Source of the DNA: Candidatus Omnitrophota bacterium
Lineage (GTDB): Bacteria; Omnitrophota; Gorgyraeia; Gygaellales; Profunditerraquicolaceae
NCBI GenBank assembly: GCA_028716705.1
Contig: JAQUPI010000016.1
Span: 1 to 33,483, forward strand
DNA: 33,483 nucleotides
Reading direction: 5' to 3'
Below, in pieces: positions 8,464-15,738 of the stretch. The position numbers were made by a program, and so were the translations under genes. The number at the start of each line of letters is the position of its first letter. Within the stretch, counting starts at the first letter, position 1. Under the pieces are notes generated by a model that was not told the origin of the DNA, searched no databases, and worked only from the letters and a program-made list of their open reading frames with translations.

Positions 8464-9206
8464 TTTTCCAGTTTTTTTACCGTTTCTAAGGCGATTTTTA
8501 TTAAATTCGATTCCGCCATATAATAAAGAGGGTTCATGAAGCCCATCTCTCCGGTGATCACGTTATCGCTTACGGCGAGAATGCTGGCCGCTTTCACATT
8601 ATATACCTGCGCGATGGTCAATAGCGTCGAAGAGACCATATCCACGGCGACCGCCCCTTCTTTGCGCTTTGCTTCCACGATCTCTCTTGTTTCCCGCAAC
8701 AGCGCGTCCGTGGTCCAGGTTACCCCGCGGTGGATATTTATGCCCATGCTTTTTGCCGTTTCGTATAAAGTATCGCTGATCTTTTTATCAGATACTGTTT
8801 CAAAATCCTTATCCACGTAATACGGCGTAACTCCATCCCCCCTGATCACTTTATCCACTATCACCAGATCTCCTACTTTTATCTCTTCGCTCAAAGAGCC
8901 GCAGGTACCGATACGGATAATGTTATTTATTCCGGAGTTACAGATGACTTCGGAAGTAATAGAAGTATCCGTGGAGAACCTCCCTCCGTTTATCGCGGTG
9001 ATCTTTATCCCCTCATAAGTTCCGGTATACATAGTATATTCCATAAACGAGAAATTGCGCACCGGGTTTTCTAATTTCTTTATCAATACATCCAGCCTGT
9101 CCTTTGGCCCGGGCACGATCGCGTATTTTCCCACATCCTGCGGCCTCAACTGCACCATCTGCGTTAAATCCTTACCAGTAAGATGAACTTCCTTCTGCAT
9201 CTGCAT
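8460..9206 (-). CDS. Nucleoside phosphorylase (NP-I / uridine phosphorylase family)
   Basis: A 248-residue enzyme of the NP-I fold that splits a nucleoside with phosphate into a base and a sugar-1-phosphate. It shows the phosphate-binding start VPGPKDR, the conserved RIGTCGSL stretch, and the SDN motif near the C-terminus. The usual EME motif around the ribose site reads DMVSS here, so substrate choice is not obvious. Overlap with the MtnA-like gene makes 5'-deoxyadenosine or methylthioadenosine the best guess, feeding isomerase and aldolase. Uridine or other nucleosides remain possible. It starts 3 bp after the amidohydrolase stop. Confidence 0.88.
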   Translation of the reverse strand: MQMQKEVHLTGKDLTQMVQLRPQDVGKYAIVPGPKDRLDVLIKKLENPVRNFSFMEYTMYTGTYEGIKITAINGGRFSTDTSITSEVICNSGINNIIRIGTCGSLSEEIKVGDLVIVDKVIRGDGVTPYYVDKDFETVSDKKISDTLYETAKSMGINIHRGVTWTTDALLRETREIVEAKRKEGAVAVDMVSSTLLTIAQVYNVKAASILAVSDNVITGEMGFMNPLYYMAESNLIKIALETVKKLEK

Positions 9207-9209
9207 TAT

Positions 9210-10124
9210 TCATTCTCCTTTTAAAATATTCTCCAAATTTATTCCCAGGATCTTCGCCTTTTCCTCTTCAGATAAGTCCAAGTTTTTCACGGCGTTGAGA
9301 CCGCCAGCCGTATCTTTCTTCGCCGGCCAGTCACTGCCCCACAAAATATGTTCAGAGCCCAATAACTCCAGCGCGGAAAGAAAATTTGTTTTTTTAATGT
9401 CCCCGCTGGTATCCACGTAAATATTTTTTAGATAAACGGTGGGGCTGGCCTTCAGGTCTTTTACAAAATTTATACCCCTTAACATGGAGTAAGTAGCGTC
9501 GAAACGGTGCTCCAGATGTGTAACTACTCCCCCGAAATAGGCAAAGATAAATTTAAGGCGGGGAAAATCGCTCAGGATATCCGCCATGAGAAGCTTTCCT
9601 ATGCATATGGTAGTATCAAAGACATATTCTATTACCGGAGTAAGCAGCGGGTCGTTTACTCGCTCAAAACCTATTGGGTTAATTATCTGAGAATGCACAA
9701 ATATAGGAATATTTTTCTCTTGCGCAAGCTCAAAAACCGGCAAGAACCGCTTGTCATCTAGATAGATGCCGTTATAACTGCTGGCCAGGGATATCGCTTT
9801 AAACCCTAATTCCTCTGTCGCGCGTTTTACTTCATAGACCATATCTTCGGAATTGTCGACCGGCAATATGGCAGCGCCGATGAATTTTTCATGGTAATGC
9901 CTGATCACCCTGGCTACCCGGTCATTATAGAGCCTGGAAACGCAGCTTATGCTGCCCATTTTTAAATGCGCGTCCGACGTAGGGTAGGTCAGGACCGCCT
10001 TGTCTATGCCTGCCTCATCCATCATCTTGACGTGAGCCTCGATGTCTCCCCAGGCTTTAGAGAAAAAATGCGCGTTGGCGATTATCTCTTCGGGTAACCA
10101 ATGCGCGTGACTGTCAATAACCAT
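9210..10124 (-). CDS. Amidohydrolase-2 family protein with an altered metal site
   Basis: A 304-residue TIM-barrel protein of the Amidohydro_2 family, which contains decarboxylases such as ACMSD and gamma-resorcylate decarboxylase, as well as lactonases. It has the HxH motif (His6, His8), His144 in FVHSQ, and Asp265 in WGSDWP. At the position where the family usually has a histidine before the GG turn, this protein has Tyr196 (FAYFGG), so its metal centre or mechanism may differ. In a polyketide-like operon, a role in decarboxylation or ring hydrolysis of an aromatic acid is plausible but unproven. It directly abuts the unknown gene upstream. Confidence 0.82.
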   Translation of the reverse strand: MVIDSHAHWLPEEIIANAHFFSKAWGDIEAHVKMMDEAGIDKAVLTYPTSDAHLKMGSISCVSRLYNDRVARVIRHYHEKFIGAAILPVDNSEDMVYEVKRATEELGFKAISLASSYNGIYLDDKRFLPVFELAQEKNIPIFVHSQIINPIGFERVNDPLLTPVIEYVFDTTICIGKLLMADILSDFPRLKFIFAYFGGVVTHLEHRFDATYSMLRGINFVKDLKASPTVYLKNIYVDTSGDIKKTNFLSALELLGSEHILWGSDWPAKKDTAGGLNAVKNLDLSEEEKAKILGINLENILKGE

Positions 10125-10517
10125 TTAATGCTCCGTACTTTTCAATATCCTTTGGTTCATTTCATTTTCGTAAAGCGCCTTGATCTCTTTTAAAGAATTA
10201 TTACCTAATTCCTTGGTGATCGACCTTTCGATCCCCTTTAATTTCATAGCCAAGAAGGAGTAATCTGATTTTAGATTTCCCTTTTCGTATTTCTGGCTTA
10301 AGCCTTTTTTTTCTTTATTCAGGATATAATCTTCAAATTCCCGGATATGTCTTCCGCAGTCATTTTTTTTATCAAGTTTTTTTATTTCTTTCAGCATAAA
10401 TTTGTCTATTTCCAGCTGCGTGAATTTACGCTCGATCCGGTCAAAGGCTTCTTTTGTGGTCTTATACAGCCAGAGGAGGTATCTCTTTTTGAGGTTTTTT
10501 ATGTCCGTTTTATCCAT
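10125..10517 (-). CDS. Hypothetical protein, charged and helical
   Basis: A 130-residue protein I do not recognise. It is rich in lysine and glutamate, has no signal peptide or membrane segment, and looks almost entirely alpha-helical, with heptad-like runs at both ends. It contains one cysteine (in KNDCGRH). It lies 1 bp after the SDR gene stop and abuts the amidohydrolase gene, so it belongs to the same transcript. A structural or adaptor role is possible; no function is assigned. Confidence 0.7.
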   Translation of the reverse strand: MDKTDIKNLKKRYLLWLYKTTKEAFDRIERKFTQLEIDKFMLKEIKKLDKKNDCGRHIREFEDYILNKEKKGLSQKYEKGNLKSDYSFLAMKLKGIERSITKELGNNSLKEIKALYENEMNQRILKSTEH

Positions 10518-10518
10518 G

Positions 10519-11295
10519 CTACTTATCCGGATGTTCTTGCTTAAAGGGGATCACCGGAGCTGTCCATGGCGTCTGCTGGTTGATCACGGAGATCTCCAGA
10601 GGGCAAACATTTACCGGCACAGTTAAAGCAAATTTAACCGCATTCTCGATCGCTTCTGTAGACATTAAACGCGAGGTATTCGAGGTGATCTCTTTGAGCT
10701 TTCCGGTCAAATCCGTATCTGTAACTCCGGGCAAAATAGAAGTTATCTTAATCCCATGGTCGCGCATCTCCCAGAATAATCCCTTGGAAAAAGCGCGTAG
10801 ACCTACCTTGAGCGAACTATAGACTAAAAAAGTGCGGGGCAGCGGGTCGCAAAGCGTAGAACCTGAGACCATATTAATGATCGCTCCGGATTTATTTTTT
10901 ATCATATCATTGATCACTAAGCGGATGAGGCGCACATAACCCAGGTAATTGGTATGCACCAAGCTCTCAAAATCCTCAAAAGGCTGTTTTTCAAAAGGAT
11001 ACTGGCTGGAGACTCCGGCGTTATTTACAAGGATATCTATCTTCCCGAATTCCTCCTTGGTTTTGTTTACCAAATTCTCCAAGTCCGCTAACTTGGTCAC
11101 ATCCGTCGGCACGGGGAGCACCCGCACTTTGAATTCTTTGGCGATTTCGTCCGCCGTTTCCTTGAGCGGGCCTTCGCCGCGCGCGGCTATAGTTATATTT
11201 ATGCCCAATCCGGCGCAGGTTTTAGCTATGGCCTTGCCGATACCTCTGCTTGCCCCGGTTATAATCGCGGCCTTCCCCTCCAAATCAGCGCTCAT
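10519..11295 (-). CDS. SDR-family (FabG-like) ketoreductase
   Basis: A 258-residue short-chain dehydrogenase/reductase. It carries TGASRGIG (residues 13-20) for NAD(P), the NNAG motif at 91-94, a serine at 144-146 and the catalytic YxxxK pair Tyr159/Lys163. It would reduce a keto group, plausibly on an ACP- or CoA-bound chain made by the upstream ketosynthases. I placed the start at the ATG at 11295, preceded by a clear AAGGAGG (11301-11307) and overlapping the MFS stop by 1 bp (TAATG). A longer reading to 11379 would overlap the MFS gene by 85 bp without a homologous N-terminus. Other roles in fatty-acid or sterol-like reduction are possible. Confidence 0.9.
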   Translation of the reverse strand: MSADLEGKAAIITGASRGIGKAIAKTCAGLGINITIAARGEGPLKETADEIAKEFKVRVLPVPTDVTKLADLENLVNKTKEEFGKIDILVNNAGVSSQYPFEKQPFEDFESLVHTNYLGYVRLIRLVINDMIKNKSGAIINMVSGSTLCDPLPRTFLVYSSLKVGLRAFSKGLFWEMRDHGIKITSILPGVTDTDLTGKLKEITSNTSRLMSTEAIENAVKFALTVPVNVCPLEISVINQQTPWTAPVIPFKQEHPDK

Positions 11296-12449
11296 TAGAC
11301 CCTCCTTGCGAAAGTACGCACCAAACCATCCGATAGGTTTGGGTGCGCTTTTGTAAGAAATAATAAAAATAAAAAGCATGTCCCAAAGAACATAAATCCC
11401 AGATTAAAATTGTTTTGCATCAGAATTCCGCCCAATGCGGCGCCCAAGCCCCCCGAGACGAATCGCACGCTGCTGTTTAAACTGGCTGCCTCGTTTAAAA
11501 ACCCTTTGGGCAGGTCGGTAAGCATCGCGGATATACCGGCATGGTTAAAGGTCCAGCCTGTCCCCCAGGCGATCATAAGTATTGTCAGGACCAAAACCGG
11601 GCTTTTCAAGAGGAGCGCGAAGACGCTGACGATCATCAGGATAAGGCCCGAATTCACGGTTTTTAAGCGCCCAAACTTATCCGAAAGCATTCCTCCGGCA
11701 GCCTCTCCGAATATACCGCTCAAACTGGTCAAGGTAATGAGCATACTGATCAAGAATTGGCTAAAACCCCGGTGCACAGAGAAATACACTCCCAGCCACT
11801 GCTGGACTCCATGATAAAACATACTGATGAAGAAAATATAGCCAAAGAGCGTAGCCACCCGCTTATCCTTGAAAGCGGAAAGATAATCCATTTTAAATCC
11901 GCCTCCTTCAGGCTTAAAAGAGGGCAAGTAAAAGAGTAAAAACGGGCAGCATATAAATCCGGCTGCCGCGGGGATCAAGAATAACCAGCGCCAGGGTATC
12001 AACCCGCTTAAAAATAGACCCAAAAGCGAAGCAACAAATGTCGAGCTGAAAAATAAACCGATGGATTTACCCCGTTTATTCTGGCTTACCTGGTTCGCGA
12101 TCAATATCAAAGCAAGAGGGATTACGGAAGCTCCGAATATACCCATTAAAAATCTCGCTATAAAAAGAGCAGTAATATCCCTTGAGATCCCTGCTAAAAA
12201 GTTAGCTATAGAGAATAAAGCCAGGCAAAAGAATTCTAACTTTTTAGCGTCTATGGCCCTTGCCATCGGCCCATAAAACAAAGCCGCCAATCCATAAGGC
12301 AGCATGTACAACCAGACTATCCTGGCGGTAATAAATTGCGGAGTAGCGAATTCTTTCGATATAGAGGGTATTAAGGCTGCGGATGCGGCAACATTGAAGG
12401 AGAGTATCGCGCCCTCCAGGCAAAGGATGATAAAAGTTGCCTTTTTCAT
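11295..12449 (-). CDS. MFS transporter (DHA-type exporter)
   Basis: A 384-residue inner-membrane protein with about 12 membrane segments in two halves, typical of the major facilitator superfamily. The loop near residues 61-70 reads YGPMARAIDAKK, a variant of the family's GxxxDrxGrr signature, and a second copy, GMLSDKFGR, lies in the C-terminal half. It resembles drug:proton antiporters, so export of the operon's product is the natural guess. Its start overlaps the SRPBCC gene stop by 4 bp and its stop overlaps the SDR start by 1 bp. Confidence 0.88.
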   Translation of the reverse strand: MKKATFIILCLEGAILSFNVAASAALIPSISKEFATPQFITARIVWLYMLPYGLAALFYGPMARAIDAKKLEFFCLALFSIANFLAGISRDITALFIARFLMGIFGASVIPLALILIANQVSQNKRGKSIGLFFSSTFVASLLGLFLSGLIPWRWLFLIPAAAGFICCPFLLFYLPSFKPEGGGFKMDYLSAFKDKRVATLFGYIFFISMFYHGVQQWLGVYFSVHRGFSQFLISMLITLTSLSGIFGEAAGGMLSDKFGRLKTVNSGLILMIVSVFALLLKSPVLVLTILMIAWGTGWTFNHAGISAMLTDLPKGFLNEAASLNSSVRFVSGGLGAALGGILMQNNFNLGFMFFGTCFLFLLFLTKAHPNLSDGLVRTFARRV

Positions 12450-12886
12450 TTTGCGGCCGCTTTTTCGATAACTTCCTTGAAGATCTTTAAATTATCCTGA
12501 GAATGTTTGTTGATAAATCCTTCTACCTGCCCATCGTTGAATTTAGCCTTATCATCCATTTCAAAGTGCTGTATCCAGGTCATCTCCACGCCCTCCGCTT
12601 TGGGCGTATACAGCCAGATGATCTTCATGTATTTAAAAGGGAATCTCGGGTCTTCTCTCTCCGCGTAAGCAAGATTTTTGTCTTTTAACAAAAGCCTCCA
12701 GGATTGCCAGGACTTATCCTCGTCATCGGTCAACTTGAAGGTAATTTTATTGCCCTCTTTTTTCACGACTTCGGCTTTTTTATATTCCGTACCGAATAAT
12801 TCCGTCCAGCGCGGGATATCATTTGAAATATCAAAGATCAGTTCGTAAGGAGCGTTAATGATAATGGAGTTGCAAGTATGTCCCAT
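12446..12886 (-). CDS. SRPBCC-fold aromatase/cyclase-like protein
   Basis: A 146-residue protein of the START/SRPBCC fold (polyketide cyclase family). It opens with NSIIINAPYELIFDISNDIPRW, the pattern of a first strand and helix around the pocket, has TWIQHFEMDD mid-chain, and ends in the long C-terminal helix covering the pocket. In actinobacterial type II polyketide clusters such proteins fold and aromatise the poly-keto chain. The same fold also binds other hydrophobic ligands, so the role rests on the neighbouring KS, ACP and ketoreductase genes. It is one of three cyclase-like genes in a row. Confidence 0.82.
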   Translation of the reverse strand: MGHTCNSIIINAPYELIFDISNDIPRWTELFGTEYKKAEVVKKEGNKITFKLTDDEDKSWQSWRLLLKDKNLAYAEREDPRFPFKYMKIIWLYTPKAEGVEMTWIQHFEMDDKAKFNDGQVEGFINKHSQDNLKIFKEVIEKAAAK

Positions 12887-12897
12887 TTTACCTCCCG

Positions 12898-13218
12898 CTA
12901 TTTTTCTTTACCGAATAGGCTCAGGATCATCGCCAGGTCTTTCTTGGCGCTTAAGGAATGCGGAGCGTTCTTCGGCATAAAGATAAAGACCCCGGGTTTC
13001 ATTTCTATCCGTTTACCGTTCAAAACGAATGTGCCTTTTCCTTTCAGGACTGTAACCGCCGCTTCTCTGGTCGAGGTGTGCTCAGAGATATCGCTGCCTT
13101 TGGCCAGGCACATAAGCGTATAATTGGAAATTTCGGTCTTTACCAACACCTTGCTGAAAATTCCCTCTTTCGGGAATTCCATCATCTCCTCTAAATCCTT
13201 TATTACCGGAAGGATCAT
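12898..13218 (-). CDS. Cupin-domain protein
   Basis: A single-domain cupin. The first cupin motif is partly eroded: one histidine and the glutamate are kept (EHTSTREAAVTVLKGKG), where the family usually has HxH. The second motif, with MPKNAPH, keeps its histidine. I chose the ATG at 13218, giving 106 residues, because it overlaps the stop of the cyclase gene as ATGA. An in-frame start 60 bp upstream would add 20 unrelated residues inside that gene. Small cupins act as cyclases or oxygenases in several polyketide clusters; here metal binding may be weak. Confidence 0.82.
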   Translation of the reverse strand: MILPVIKDLEEMMEFPKEGIFSKVLVKTEISNYTLMCLAKGSDISEHTSTREAAVTVLKGKGTFVLNGKRIEMKPGVFIFMPKNAPHSLSAKKDLAMILSLFGKEK

Positions 13219-14018
13219 AATATCGCCGCTACCCTTGCCCAGGCAGCCCCTGTCTGTTTTATTCGCACCGGCAGGCACATGACTTTAAATCCATAATCGG
13301 GGATCTTTCCCAGGTTAGCCAATCTTTCTATATGGATAAATTCCCTTTTCCTGCCGTGAAAGTGGGCCGGATACAATTTGGCCGGGTCCTTTGTCTTTAA
13401 GAATTCGGCGAGCATGAATTTATAGGGCCGGTCGATCCCCATCGTATCCACACCGAATATTTTTATGCCTTTATCCAATAAATAGTCTATAGCTGCGGGC
13501 TCAATTCCTGGATAATCGCTGAAATATTTCGGAGTGCCGAAAAATCTATCGGCACCGGTAAACAAAAGAACGATATCGTTCGGCTTAAGAGAGTAATTTA
13601 TTTTCTTCAAGCCCTCTTCTAAGTCTTTCGGGCCGATGGTCTCATTGGGTTTTTTATAAGTAAGGTCTATTTTAACTGCGTCGCAATAGCACCATTCAAG
13701 GGGGATCTCGTCGGCAGTCTTGGAAGGCCGGTTTTCTGATTTTGATCCGTAATGAAAAGAGTAATCCAGGTGGGTTCCGATATGTACGGGGGCGTGCACT
13801 ATTTCCAGGGAAAGAAATTCTTCTTCCGGCAATTCCTCTTTTTTCACGATGCGCATCCCCAAAGCGTACTTTAATCTCCCTAAAAGGGTTTTGCCCATAA
13901 TGACCCGGTTGAATTTTCGCACCCCTGCTTCATGACTTACGCGTTCGATCCGGACCCGGTGCACCTCGAACGCTTCATCTGAGATCGGCAGGCTCAGGTC
14001 AATTATTTTCATAGGCAT
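13215..14018 (-). CDS. Metal-dependent cyclase family protein (kynurenine formamidase-like)
   Basis: A 267-residue protein of the cyclase/KynB family. The metal-binding signature HxGTHxDxxxH is intact: His79, His83, Asp85 and His89. The DLSLPIS start and the FGVDTMGID stretch near the C-terminal third are also typical. Members include arylformamidases and proteins annotated as polyketide cyclases. The tryptophan pathway is not represented nearby, so a ring-closing or hydrolytic step on the ACP-bound product is more likely here than kynurenine formation. Start overlaps the ACP stop by 1 bp (TAATG) and the stop overlaps the cupin start, so translation of all three is probably coupled. Confidence 0.87.
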   Translation of the reverse strand: MPMKIIDLSLPISDEAFEVHRVRIERVSHEAGVRKFNRVIMGKTLLGRLKYALGMRIVKKEELPEEEFLSLEIVHAPVHIGTHLDYSFHYGSKSENRPSKTADEIPLEWCYCDAVKIDLTYKKPNETIGPKDLEEGLKKINYSLKPNDIVLLFTGADRFFGTPKYFSDYPGIEPAAIDYLLDKGIKIFGVDTMGIDRPYKFMLAEFLKTKDPAKLYPAHFHGRKREFIHIERLANLGKIPDYGFKVMCLPVRIKQTGAAWARVAAIL

Positions 14019-14254
14019 TAAGCGCTTATCTTCGACTTGATAACTCTCGCGATATCATCGATGCTCGAAAATTTTGTTATCTCTTTAGGGCTTAACTTTG
14101 TGCCGAATTCTTTCTCAAGGGCGATGACCGTCTCCACCATTTCGGTAGAGTCAACGCCTATGCCGTCATAAAGCTTGGCGTCGTCTTTGAGCTCTTCCGG
14201 TTTAACTTTTAACAACTTGACTAGAATTTCCTTGATTTTAGTTTTGGTATCCAT
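14018..14254 (-). CDS. Acyl carrier protein
   Basis: A 78-residue acidic carrier protein that holds the growing acyl or keto chain on a phosphopantetheine arm. The attachment serine is Ser36 in GVDSTEMVE, the equivalent of the usual DSL motif with threonine in place of leucine. Length and helix pattern are normal for an ACP. AGGAGAGCGGA directly precedes the ATG. It lies between the radical SAM gene (9 bp gap) and the cyclase gene. Together with the two ketosynthase genes it completes a minimal type II PKS set. No phosphopantetheinyl transferase is in the window. Confidence 0.95.
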   Translation of the reverse strand: MDTKTKIKEILVKLLKVKPEELKDDAKLYDGIGVDSTEMVETVIALEKEFGTKLSPKEITKFSSIDDIARVIKSKISA

Positions 14255-14263
14255 TCCGCTCTC

Positions 14264-15724
14264 CTATATGTGCACCTCGCCTTTGGTCGCGCCGGCTTCC
14301 CACTTGGCTACGCCCGCCATCACGTCCTGGAAGCACAGCTTAGCGAGCATGTCAAAATTACTTTCCATGATCCGGTTTATCCTGCCGGGTTTAGAGAAGA
14401 ATTCTCTCATGCACCAGGAGCCCAGGCGGCCTAACTCTTCTACGGAAAGGTGGTCCGTGGGAATGACCGGGTGCAGGAAATCCCAAGTGCTGAAATCCAC
14501 CTTCTTGGGATCTATCCAGTTCTTCTTTAATGATATCCTCCACATGGGAGAATTCGGGGCGGGAGTCACGTATCCTATCCATAAGACATCGGGGTCAACC
14601 TGGTCGGCGAATTCAAACCTCTGCTTGATTATCGCCTCAGTGTCGTAATCAAACCCGATCATGATATCGGCCACAATAGCGATATCGTTCTTACGCAAGA
14701 TCTCAACGGTTTTTTGTATCTGTTCGATAGTGGTACCCTTGGCGATCCTCTTCAGTTCCTGCTGCGTGGTAACCTCGATACCGAATACCCCCATGAATAA
14801 TCCTGTTTCTTTCATCAGGGGAAGGATCTTCTCGCAATTTACCCAGTCTACAGCCCTGCCCAGCGAGACCCATTTAACAGGGATATTTTTCTTTTTCTTG
14901 AGCTGGCAGAACCTCTCTACCCTGGCAGGATCCACGTTAAAATTATCGTCCTGGATGACCACGACCTTTACGCCGTATTTTTCATGCAGTAATTCCAGCT
15001 CCTCGATGACCCGTTCGGGAGATTTCGCGCGCCATTTCAGGAAATCTGACGGAGAACGCGGGTCGAACTGGTCCCATTCATAACAGAAAGTACAAGCAGA
15101 GGGGCACCCCCTGGAAGTGATCATATCCACGAAGGGCTTCCAATAGGTATGTCCCACGTATTTGTCCATGGGGAAAAGATCGTAAGCCGGAAGCGGCAGC
15201 TTATCCAGGTCGGTCATCAGCGGTTTATGCGGCCCCATGACGATCTTTCCGTCGATACGCGAAGTGACTCCGCCTACATCCGCAAAATTCTTCTTTTTTT
15301 CTATGGCCTCGATTAGATCGGCGAAGGATTCCTCTTCCCCCATTACCACAAAATCGACCGCGGGGTTCTCTTCCAGGGTAGGCACAGGCATGGCTGAATA
15401 CCATAACCCGCCTAAAATTATCTTTGTGTTGGGGAGAACTTCTTTTATTCTTGAGGCCGCTTCTTTAAAGTGGCGTAAGACCCCGTATCCTCCATAGCCG
15501 TGTATCTGCTCGCCCATAACCACAACATCAGGTTCATTTGCCTTTACCTGCCGGACCAATTCATCCATGGGAATTTCCAGTGCCCTCCCATCGATGACCG
15601 AAATGTCGTTGTATCCGCGCTCACGTATGAAACTCGCCCAATGCGCGTAGAGCTGATTCGGCGACTTGTGGATGCCGTGGGTTGCCCAAGCGCCGACCTT
15701 TGGCATGACGAACAGGATTTTCAT
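14264..15724 (-). CDS. B12-binding-domain radical SAM enzyme
   Basis: A 486-residue protein with an N-terminal cobalamin-binding-like Rossmann domain (about 1-145, with IILGGLWYS and DFVVMGEEE) and a central radical SAM domain whose cluster cysteines are Cys207, Cys211 and Cys214 (RGCPSACTFC). This architecture includes C- and P-methyltransferases and BchE-type ring cyclases. Between the ketosynthase and ACP genes, a methylating or cyclising tailoring role on the carrier-bound product is likely but not shown. Many members cleave SAM to 5'-deoxyadenosine. A strong GGAGGTATT directly precedes the ATG. Confidence 0.9.
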   Translation of the reverse strand: MKILFVMPKVGAWATHGIHKSPNQLYAHWASFIRERGYNDISVIDGRALEIPMDELVRQVKANEPDVVVMGEQIHGYGGYGVLRHFKEAASRIKEVLPNTKIILGGLWYSAMPVPTLEENPAVDFVVMGEEESFADLIEAIEKKKNFADVGGVTSRIDGKIVMGPHKPLMTDLDKLPLPAYDLFPMDKYVGHTYWKPFVDMITSRGCPSACTFCYEWDQFDPRSPSDFLKWRAKSPERVIEELELLHEKYGVKVVVIQDDNFNVDPARVERFCQLKKKKNIPVKWVSLGRAVDWVNCEKILPLMKETGLFMGVFGIEVTTQQELKRIAKGTTIEQIQKTVEILRKNDIAIVADIMIGFDYDTEAIIKQRFEFADQVDPDVLWIGYVTPAPNSPMWRISLKKNWIDPKKVDFSTWDFLHPVIPTDHLSVEELGRLGSWCMREFFSKPGRINRIMESNFDMLAKLCFQDVMAGVAKWEAGATKGEVHI

Positions 15725-15738
15725 AATACCTCCTAAAC

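Noticed and set aside
10519-11379. Longer form of the SDR reductase starting at 11379
   Set aside because: The extra 28 residues lie inside the MFS gene and do not resemble an SDR start; the ATG at 11295 has an ideal AAGGAGG and a TAATG overlap.
12898-13278. Longer cupin starting at 13278
   Set aside because: The first 20 residues read through the cyclase C-terminus in another frame; the ATG at 13218 overlaps the stop as ATGA.
14325-14520. Small minus-strand frame within the radical SAM gene
   Set aside because: It lies entirely inside a well-supported gene in another frame and has no start signal.
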